Below, one piece after another: positions 53,574 through 59,565 of a stretch of 59,565 nucleotides of DNA (its first letter is position 1; every line of letters starts with the position of its first letter). Below the pieces are notes generated by a model, which worked only from the letters and a program-made list of their open reading frames with translations, had not been told where the DNA came from and did no database searches. This DNA comes from a virus. Location of the stretch: IMG/VR virus record IMGVR_UViG_3300015263_001244, positions 1 through 59,565 of that record; one strand, given 5' to 3'. The position numbers were made by a program, and so were the translations under genes.

Positions 53574-54740
53574 TTAGTGTGGAACCATTACAAATCTTAA
53601 TGGAAGCGCAGAGCCACCGGTTGGCATAAATTGTGCCCATGGCGCACTTGTTGATGATGGATCGTATTTACCTTCTACAACGCCATTGGTATTTAACCCG
53701 GTTGAACCAGAACCTGCTGGAAGCAAGAACTTACCACCAGCCTCAAGTCCAGGGGCGGCCCAAACGGCTCCTCCCCATTGCCCACCTCTTGGATTTAACA
53801 AGAAGCCAAAATTCTTTGAATCACTAGAAGCAAGACTGAAATGCATTCTATATAAAACTCCATAATTTCCGGTAAGAGTTTGACTAGAACTATCAGTTAC
53901 GTCTGTCCCAACCGCCCAACTGTCATTGGGTGCGCCACTAGCAAGAGGGAATTGTTGAATACCATCAACAGTATCAACACTTGTCGATAAATCATAAACT
54001 TTATCAGCATAGGGAAATGTTCCTCTTTGATGACTATCTCTTGAAAGTACAGACAAACCAGGACATACGGTTAATGGATTATCATTTTGGTTTAAAGCAC
54101 AAATAGTCACTTGATGAGGCTGGGTCATAGAATAATCCCAAATTCCATGAAGTAAATAATTTGGATTAGCAGTCAAAGCATCAAAAGTAGAATCCAACGT
54201 TACAGTAGAACCTGGAGAAACATTAACCCCACTACCGGCAGTAGAATCTAACCATCTTTGAAATCCTAACTTACCCGCATACAAATATGAAGTGGTTGGT
54301 CCTGCCGTACCCACTTTTTGAACGGTCAAAGTAGCAGTCGAAGCTCCTAAATTCTTAACTAACACGGTAAATTTCATTTTACCTTTAGATTTACCATTTG
54401 TATGATACAAAAAGACTCTATTATTATCGGTACCAGTTGCCCCTAAAGTAGAATCTTCATATAATTTACCTCTAACAGATGGATGTTCTGGAGAATCGGA
54501 AAAAACTAACTTTCCACCACTCCATGTTTCACTCATAGAAACTTCCGGACAATCTAAAGGATTAACTCCGCTCAAACTAATAACATTATCTTGACTGGCA
54601 GATCCTAAATCAGAAGCTAACTGACTCGGGGTAGCACAATAAGATAATGCTAGTTGAGATGTGTTTACCGACTCTTCATTGGAAGAAGCGGTAGAACAAT
54701 TTAATAAAAATACAAACAACAATAATAATACTCTTTTCAT
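53574..54740 (-). CDS. Putative secreted lipoprotein, beta-rich
   Basis: This 388-residue protein begins MKRVLLLLFVFLLNCSTASS, a short signal peptide with a Cys at residue 15. The residue before Cys is Asn rather than the usual Gly/Ala/Ser, so lipid modification is likely but not certain. The mature part is beta-rich with four further Cys. Segments such as RDSHQRGTFPYADKVYDLST, GNYGVLYRMHFSLASS and FGFLLNPRGGQWGGAVW weakly recall the DUF3370-type extracellular proteins. I would not assign it on this. Base composition is less A/T-rich than the neighbours, hinting at transfer. A host-surface role such as superinfection exclusion is possible, as is a virion-exposed protein. An apparent terminator follows. 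Confidence 0.65.
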   Translation of the reverse strand: MKRVLLLLFVFLLNCSTASSNEESVNTSQLALSYCATPSQLASDLGSASQDNVISLSGVNPLDCPEVSMSETWSGGKLVFSDSPEHPSVRGKLYEDSTLGATGTDNNRVFLYHTNGKSKGKMKFTVLVKNLGASTATLTVQKVGTAGPTTSYLYAGKLGFQRWLDSTAGSGVNVSPGSTVTLDSTFDALTANPNYLLHGIWDYSMTQPHQVTICALNQNDNPLTVCPGLSVLSRDSHQRGTFPYADKVYDLSTSVDTVDGIQQFPLASGAPNDSWAVGTDVTDSSSQTLTGNYGVLYRMHFSLASSDSKNFGFLLNPRGGQWGGAVWAAPGLEAGGKFLLPAGSGSTGLNTNGVVEGKYDPSSTSAPWAQFMPTGGSALPLRFVMVPH

Positions 54741-54753
54741 TCTTACCTCTTAA

Positions 54754-55737
54754 TTAAGTTACAGTTTCCCAAATATCCATCCAAGATCTAATAACAGTAC
54801 TAGTGCTTTGATTTGGAACAACGGTCAAAGATATATACGATTTTTCTGGAACTTGCACGGCTTGTAATTTTCTTTCAAAATTAATTCTAGTTCCAGATAC
54901 ACCTCCATTAAATAATTTCTCTAAATCTAATATAACAGGAACCAAGCTAGATGTGAATCTATTTTGTCCATTTAATTTAAAACTACATTCATCATCCACG
55001 GTTGCACCCCAATTCAAAATCCAGGCTTTCTTTCCTGCGGGCACATAATGATGGCATAAAAAAGCCGTAGTAGTTCCGGAAGAAATACCACAAAATTCTG
55101 AAGCCCCGCCTGTTGTGCCATCTAATAAACTAATAGCCCCTGCAGCTGCAGCCCCTTGAATAACTTCAAAACTTTCTATAAATCTAATATCTGTAGCTAC
55201 CGTATTTACTTTAGTAGTACCATTAAGATTTACATCTTCAGATTTAAGAACATAACTACTGTCTAAGTAAGTAATTCTAACGACGGCGGCGCCGGATCCG
55301 GTAGATTTATCTTGAACGCTTGATGACTGAACTGAACATTGTCTTTGTGATGAAAGCTCACTATATCCGCGAGTACACACCAAAACCTCTGATGTAGAAG
55401 TCGCTGTTAAATTTCCTAATTTATGCGTTAATCTAGGATCATCAAATTCTCCTTTAATAATGGGTAGGTTAGCATATGGTTTATAATAAGTTTCAAATTC
55501 TGTTTTATCAGTATCATTTTGCGATTGAGAATATCCATTACTAATAACACTATTTGGTAAAGTTCCTTGCCAAATAGTAGTTATATAAACAATAGTATTA
55601 TCATCAAAAGCAAAAATAGTATATTCTATTCCATCATCAGTATATTGAATTGGTAGATTTTTGGAAGTTATTGCAATAGCTTTAAAATTAGTCCAGCTAT
55701 CACTAACAACTGCATTTGCGTTTATTTGTACACTCAT
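54754..55737 (-). CDS. Structural protein sharing a C-terminal domain with the 942-aa neighbour
   Basis: This is a 327-residue protein. The N-terminal 110 residues are alpha/beta (AFDDNTIVYITTIWQG). From about residue 125 it aligns by eye with the end of the 942-residue protein: a Ser-rich lead (QCSVQSSSVQDKSTGSGAAV), VRITYLDSS, the shared LNGTTKVNT (LNGTTAVNT in the other), IRFIESFEV, then CHHYVPAGKKAWILNWGA. The shared part has a beta-sandwich look. The gene is between the lipoprotein and the 942-residue gene, eight bases from the latter. It is likely a virion fibre or collar component. Shine-Dalgarno AAGGT is present. Confidence 0.65.
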   Translation of the reverse strand: MSVQINANAVVSDSWTNFKAIAITSKNLPIQYTDDGIEYTIFAFDDNTIVYITTIWQGTLPNSVISNGYSQSQNDTDKTEFETYYKPYANLPIIKGEFDDPRLTHKLGNLTATSTSEVLVCTRGYSELSSQRQCSVQSSSVQDKSTGSGAAVVRITYLDSSYVLKSEDVNLNGTTKVNTVATDIRFIESFEVIQGAAAAGAISLLDGTTGGASEFCGISSGTTTAFLCHHYVPAGKKAWILNWGATVDDECSFKLNGQNRFTSSLVPVILDLEKLFNGGVSGTRINFERKLQAVQVPEKSYISLTVVPNQSTSTVIRSWMDIWETVT

Positions 55738-55745
55738 AATTTACC

Positions 55746-58574
55746 TTATTCTTCATAAAAGTCAATCGATGCGCTAATTGTATTATTATTAGAGGATGGA
55801 ATAGCATATGCACGTATTCTAGCTGGACCTATTACTTGAAGAGGTGTACCATATGTACGTTCAAAAGGATTAGAGGTAGGAATAATACCAGAAACGATTT
55901 GTTCAGAAGCATTAGCAGTTGAGAGATCTTTGGTTTTTAAAAAAAATGAACATTGACCGGAAGCACTTACTAAAAAACCCGTAATAGAACAAGTTAACCC
56001 GGTAGCTACATAATGTTGTGCATATAATGTTCTTGTATCTCCTGTGCCACCAGTTAAAGTATTAGATCCAATAGAAGCTACCGCACCTCCGGCGCCTCCA
56101 GTACTAGCATATAACGTAATGGTTCCAACATTAACGCCGGTGGAACCAGATGTTAAAACAATCAAAGATTCTATATAACAAATATCAGTATTAGTTGTAT
56201 TAACAGCAGTAGTTCCATTTAATGTAACTACTTCGGTGAATGGTCCGGTAAAAGTTGCGGTATAATAAGTAATTTCTACAGTACGAGCACCGGTTCCCGC
56301 CGACGTATCATTAGTACTAGAAGAAGATATTGAACGTTGAGCATTACTACTTTGTTCATTATATGTAGTAGATAATACCGGAATAAGTACTCCAGCGGTC
56401 CCCCCTCCCAATTTCGCGTAGCCAGCATTTAATCCATTAATAGCACTGGACGGGGAAGTTTGAGTAATAACTTTCAAATTACCAGAACCATCTACATTTA
56501 AATATTGAATATACCCATCAGAATCTACCCCGGCAACCGGTACTGGAGGATCATCAGCAATAGTTCCTACTTCTGCTTGCCCTTCAATAGCATTACCGGC
56601 AGCATGTCCACAAAAAGCAACATTTACTCCAGTCCAAGATGCCGATGCTCCTGTAACTATCCAAGAAATTTTAATAGAATCACTAGATAATTCTGGAATC
56701 TCAAGAATTTCTTGACCAACACCTGTATGAATTATGCCTGTCCAAGATTTTACATCTGTAAGAACTGTAGTACCATCTATTGGATCAACTTGTTCTATTT
56801 TGAATTGAATTGTAGGTGATGAACCGGTTGGAACATCCTTTAAATTAATAATCAGATACCATTCAGAGTATCCGACCCAAGTTAAAACCGTAGATCCGCT
56901 ACTAGTAATTGTTGCATTATTATGAATAGCTCTTCTATCACCATTAGGATCAGAATATAGTGTTTTAAATAACGTACCAATAGTATTAGTACCATCAGTA
57001 ATTCTCACGTAGCCTGCCCTAGGGGCGGCATCCATGGTTGGTCCAGTATTAGTTCCATCTGTAATAATAACTGGCCAACGATTTGCTAATGTATTCGGAT
57101 TTCCCTGATCGGAAGTAACCGTTCCATTAACTGGCTGAATAGTTGTTCCAGTAGGATCAATTCTAATAGTCCCATCTGTCGCTGTTCTAATAGTTTGAGC
57201 ATTTGTTCCATCAGAACCACCAATTAATACCGGATTTCCCGCAACAGTATCTCCACTGGCTGCTGATCCTACAATTTGCAATCTTCCGCCAGCATCACTA
57301 AGAATATTTCGTGTAATAGAGCCGTCAGAAGCTCCAATACGCACAGGATTACCAGAAATAGCGGCTCCGGCTGCCCCTGGTCCAACTACCGACCATGGAG
57401 GTGTACCTTGTTGTACTGTCCAGGTGCCGTTTTGAGAAACAGACCATGGAGGAGTGCCCTGTTGAACGGTCCAGGTACCATTCTGGGAAACCGGAACAGC
57501 GCTTTGATCAGAGGCTATAACAATAGGCACTGAGTTAGTCATAGTTTTTTGACCAACTGTTGGAGCAGTTGATCCCAACCAAGCACCCAAATTTGTATCT
57601 AATCTACCAGCAACCAATGCTGCGGGTAATTGGGTCGTATCAATAGTAAGCGAACCGCTATTATCAGAAACTGGAATCACAGTTTGATCTGATGCAATTA
57701 CAATTGGAGTAGAATTGGCCATAGTTTTTTGACCAAAAGTATTTATTCTCGCCGTAAATGTAGATTCCGTCAGCAATGTTGCTAACGTGGTTTCAGTTGC
57801 AGCTCCAGTAGGAAGCGGTAAAGAAACTGCACTAATTGGTTGTGTAACCGCAGATCCATCAACCTTAAGAGCATTGGAAGCCGTAACTGTTGCAGAATTT
57901 CCACCTTCATTAATAGTAGTTAACCATGGAGTAGTATTAGCTGTATTGCCAGGCTGTACTGTCCACGTACCACTTTGAGTAGCTGCAACAGTTCCAGCCA
58001 CCATTTGGGTTCCAGAAGGAATGTTTCTTACAACCAAAGCATATTCTGTACCAGCAGGATCTGAATTTAAAACATATCCATCATTCGTACCATTTGTAAT
58101 TATGGTTTTTTGGGTACCATTCGTTAAAGTAGTATCTAAAGCCAAACCATTAGTAGTGCCAATATTGGCAGTAATAGTTCCATCAATTGTGATTGATCCG
58201 CCATTATCCGAAACTGGAATAACTGTCTGATCGGAGGCAATAACAATTGGCGTACTATTAGCCATTGTTTTTTGACCAAGAGTATTAATACGAGACGTAA
58301 AAGTTGCATCTAATAATAAAGTAGCAAGAGTTGTTTCTGTAGCCGCGCCCGTTGGCAATGGTAAAGAAGCCGCACTAATTGGTTGTGTGGTTGTTCCTGT
58401 TGGATCAATCTTAACTGCACCCACTGAATCAACTAAAATAAATCTAGCCGTGGAGCCATCTTTACCAGCAGCAATAATAGCCGGACGACTGGCTGTAATA
58501 GTATAGCCATCGGTTATAACCACATCATAACCATCACGACTAAATAAGACTGATGCCGGGGATTCATTAACCAT
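55746..58574 (-). CDS. Repeat-bearing structural protein (942 aa)
   Basis: This is a 942-residue protein. Residues about 60-400 contain repeats of the kind known from phage structural proteins: QPISAASLPLPTGAATETTL, GQKTMANSTPIVIASDQTVI, and the 17-residue unit VSQNGTWTVQQGTPPWS twice in a row. The central part is beta-rich. The last 230 residues share a domain with the 327-residue protein downstream (VEITYYTATF, LNGTTAVNTTNTD, AQHYVATGLTCSI). A fibrous collar or side-tail-fibre role is likely from the repeats. No adsorption specificity can be read. The ATG follows AGGAGT at nine bases. Base composition is less A/T-rich than the rest of the window. Confidence 0.7.
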   Translation of the reverse strand: MVNESPASVLFSRDGYDVVITDGYTITASRPAIIAAGKDGSTARFILVDSVGAVKIDPTGTTTQPISAASLPLPTGAATETTLATLLLDATFTSRINTLGQKTMANSTPIVIASDQTVIPVSDNGGSITIDGTITANIGTTNGLALDTTLTNGTQKTIITNGTNDGYVLNSDPAGTEYALVVRNIPSGTQMVAGTVAATQSGTWTVQPGNTANTTPWLTTINEGGNSATVTASNALKVDGSAVTQPISAVSLPLPTGAATETTLATLLTESTFTARINTFGQKTMANSTPIVIASDQTVIPVSDNSGSLTIDTTQLPAALVAGRLDTNLGAWLGSTAPTVGQKTMTNSVPIVIASDQSAVPVSQNGTWTVQQGTPPWSVSQNGTWTVQQGTPPWSVVGPGAAGAAISGNPVRIGASDGSITRNILSDAGGRLQIVGSAASGDTVAGNPVLIGGSDGTNAQTIRTATDGTIRIDPTGTTIQPVNGTVTSDQGNPNTLANRWPVIITDGTNTGPTMDAAPRAGYVRITDGTNTIGTLFKTLYSDPNGDRRAIHNNATITSSGSTVLTWVGYSEWYLIINLKDVPTGSSPTIQFKIEQVDPIDGTTVLTDVKSWTGIIHTGVGQEILEIPELSSDSIKISWIVTGASASWTGVNVAFCGHAAGNAIEGQAEVGTIADDPPVPVAGVDSDGYIQYLNVDGSGNLKVITQTSPSSAINGLNAGYAKLGGGTAGVLIPVLSTTYNEQSSNAQRSISSSSTNDTSAGTGARTVEITYYTATFTGPFTEVVTLNGTTAVNTTNTDICYIESLIVLTSGSTGVNVGTITLYASTGGAGGAVASIGSNTLTGGTGDTRTLYAQHYVATGLTCSITGFLVSASGQCSFFLKTKDLSTANASEQIVSGIIPTSNPFERTYGTPLQVIGPARIRAYAIPSSNNNTISASIDFYEE
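57391..57492 (-). repeat. Two tandem 51-bp units (17 residues each)
   Basis: Units at 57391-57441 and 57442-57492 encode the same 17 residues (VSQNGTWTVQQGTPPWS) with several synonymous differences. The protein repeat is thus older than a recent slip, or has been kept by selection. Confidence 0.85.
57639..57842 (-). repeat. 68-residue repeat, copy 2
   Basis: This encodes a 68-residue unit (QPISAVSLPLPTGAATETTL through SGSLTID) nearly the same as 58182-58385. A shorter third form of its central part (GQKTMTNSVPIVIASDQSAV) lies just downstream in the gene, around 57490-57560. Confidence 0.8.
58182..58385 (-). repeat. 68-residue repeat, copy 1
   Basis: This encodes QPISAASLPLPTGAATETTL through GGSITID, the partner of 57639-57842. 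Identity is high at protein level with scattered base changes. Units of this sort are spacers in fibrous phage proteins. Confidence 0.8.
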
Positions 58575-58596
58575 TAAGAAATACTCCTATTTCTAT

Positions 58597-59259
58597 TTAC
58601 CCATCAGTATCATACATTTTCCATTGCACCTGACTAACAGTTTTATTATCATTATATGTATATATTTTTTCTACAATTTTTTCTGTCTTGGCGGAAGATT
58701 CCCACCAAATAACGGAAGTTGGAAAAGGACTTTCAGTTGGTAAAATTTCTCTGTAAGCTCCACTTATAAAACCTTCTGCTGGACCATTATCTATAAAATG
58801 AATTAATTGTCTTAATGATTTATGTTGCCCTGAACTAAATGAATTATTGGCAATATCTATAATAGCATTTTGTAAATTTGTAGAAGTAGTAATATTTAAT
58901 CCTGTAGGATCAAACCCTACTTTTTGGGCGCCTGGAATAAACATAAAATACCCATCACCACCAGTAGAATCATTAATATTTTCAACAACTGTAAAATTAT
59001 AATCGTCAACAATTAAATTAACAATATAATAACCATCTGCTGCACCAGCAGATGTATTTAATAATCTAACACGATCGCCAGATTCTATAGGATGATCTAT
59101 GTCAAAAGTTCTAAATCCAGTAATTTCTATATTTTTTGTAGAAGAGGTGGTACCTACAATTTGCCCGATAGCAGAATAATAAACATTGTAGCCATCAGAA
59201 ATAAGTTCATAAGCATCAATAATATCTGAATCTACTAAATCTTCCTTACGAATAGACAT
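58597..59259 (-). CDS. Structural protein of the fibre/collar operon (220 aa)
   Basis: This is a 220-residue protein. An N-terminal part (MSIRKEDLVDSDIIDAYELI) leads into a beta domain (NIEITGFRTFDIDHPIESGD, RVRLLNTSAG, FTVVENINDSTGGDGYFMF). A helix-loop region follows (SLRQLIHFIDNGPAEGFISG) and a short C-terminal strand set. It has three DGY turns. The gene precedes the 942-residue gene by 22 bases and follows a partial gene at the right edge. It resembles short N-terminal fibre modules that attach to the virion. No direct homologue is named. The start site is weak (no clear Shine-Dalgarno). Confidence 0.62.
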   Translation of the reverse strand: MSIRKEDLVDSDIIDAYELISDGYNVYYSAIGQIVGTTSSTKNIEITGFRTFDIDHPIESGDRVRLLNTSAGAADGYYIVNLIVDDYNFTVVENINDSTGGDGYFMFIPGAQKVGFDPTGLNITTSTNLQNAIIDIANNSFSSGQHKSLRQLIHFIDNGPAEGFISGAYREILPTESPFPTSVIWWESSAKTEKIVEKIYTYNDNKTVSQVQWKMYDTDG

Positions 59260-59301
59260 ACCACTACAATACTAAAATATCGAATGCCACAAAATAAATT
59301 A

Positions 59302-59565
59302 TTATTGTCTTTTTCTACGTTTTTTAACTTCTTCTTCAGATTCTGACATTGATTTTACTAATGTTTTTTGCACCAAAGCTTCTTTTTCGGCCATTTCGGT
59401 GGCGTGAATTTCTTCTTCTTTTTTCTGCCGTTCGGCAGCCATAATATAACCATTCAAAACATTATAAATAATACTACTCATTTGAGAAAAAGCATTGGCT
59501 TGACCATCAGAAATTCCTGCCTGTCTTCTTAATTCTTCGGCCCGACCAACACACGTTTGTCTTTG
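59302..59565 (-). CDS. C-terminal part of a helical, Glu/Lys-rich protein (partial)
   Basis: The frame is open from the right edge (59565) to a TAA at 59302, giving 87 visible residues. They are helical and strongly charged (AERQKKEEEIHATEMAEKEA) and end in a basic tail (EEEVKKRRKRQ). The N-terminus and start are outside the window. The order in other phages would allow a head or scaffold-type protein here, but nothing visible proves it. The gene is 42 bases upstream of the 220-residue gene. Confidence 0.65.
   Translation of the reverse strand, partial: QRQTCVGRAEELRRQAGISDGQANAFSQMSSIIYNVLNGYIMAAERQKKEEEIHATEMAEKEALVQKTLVKSMSESEEEVKKRRKRQ

Noticed and set aside
1344-58574. Dozens of plus-strand frames of 60-160 codons inside the minus-strand giants
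   Set aside because: They lie wholly inside well-supported genes, lack ribosome sites and have low-complexity or unnatural composition.

Overview
The window is one block of a large, AT-rich tailed-phage genome with a contractile tail. It carries a tail sheath, a tail tube, a tape measure, frameshifted tail chaperones, a gp25-like wedge, a baseplate-J-like wedge and a hub/spike pair. There is no rRNA, tRNA, CRISPR array or insertion sequence that I can see. About 59 kb is spent almost wholly on virion and tail genes, and several of these are very large (2327, 1600, 1507, 1355, 942 and 936 residues). That suggests a jumbo-class myophage. Ribosome binding sites are mostly of the AAGGA/AGGAG type. 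The host cannot be named from the sequence. The only host-facing hint is one putative lipoprotein with an unusual Asn before its Cys.

Nearly everything reads on the minus strand, so the transcriptional order runs from high to low coordinates. 59565-52600: structural proteins with repeats (220, 942, 327 and 111 residues), a lipoprotein, a cold-shock protein, and an intergenic pair of long inverted repeats. 52599-50254: a plus-strand island of four small or unknown genes, convergent with the cold-shock gene and divergent from the next block. 50214-46453: neck or head-tail candidates with Ig-like domains, a small HExxH metallopeptidase, and a 535-residue protein with a Cys cluster and three HxH motifs. 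45445-34791: adhesion module (540-residue beta-helix, glycine-rich protein, small membrane protein, 1507-residue fibre, two tandem beta-helix paralogues). 34786-25170: tail terminator candidate, sheath, tube, chaperones, tape measure. 25160-1: hub adaptor, hub, spike, a hydrophobic polytopic protein, an unknown baseplate protein, gp25-like wedge, gpJ-like wedge, a LamG giant, and a structural gene cut by the left edge.

Five intact free-standing homing endonucleases of three families (two HNH, two GIY-YIG, one LAGLIDADG) and one frameshifted HNH relic sit between these essential genes. Four of the six elements lie between the sheath and the hub.

Points most worth a second look: a textbook -1 frameshift cassette in the chaperone genes (internal Shine-Dalgarno, A AAA AAA heptamer, immediate TAG); a DGY tripeptide recurring about 36 times across 11 virion proteins; a fibre split into three beta-helix genes joined by TAATG junctions, where the conserved Y-R-W tail codons double as the next Shine-Dalgarno; and a baseplate-module protein that looks like a membrane protein. 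All coordinates come from reading the sequence. Functions rest on remembered family features, not on database searches.
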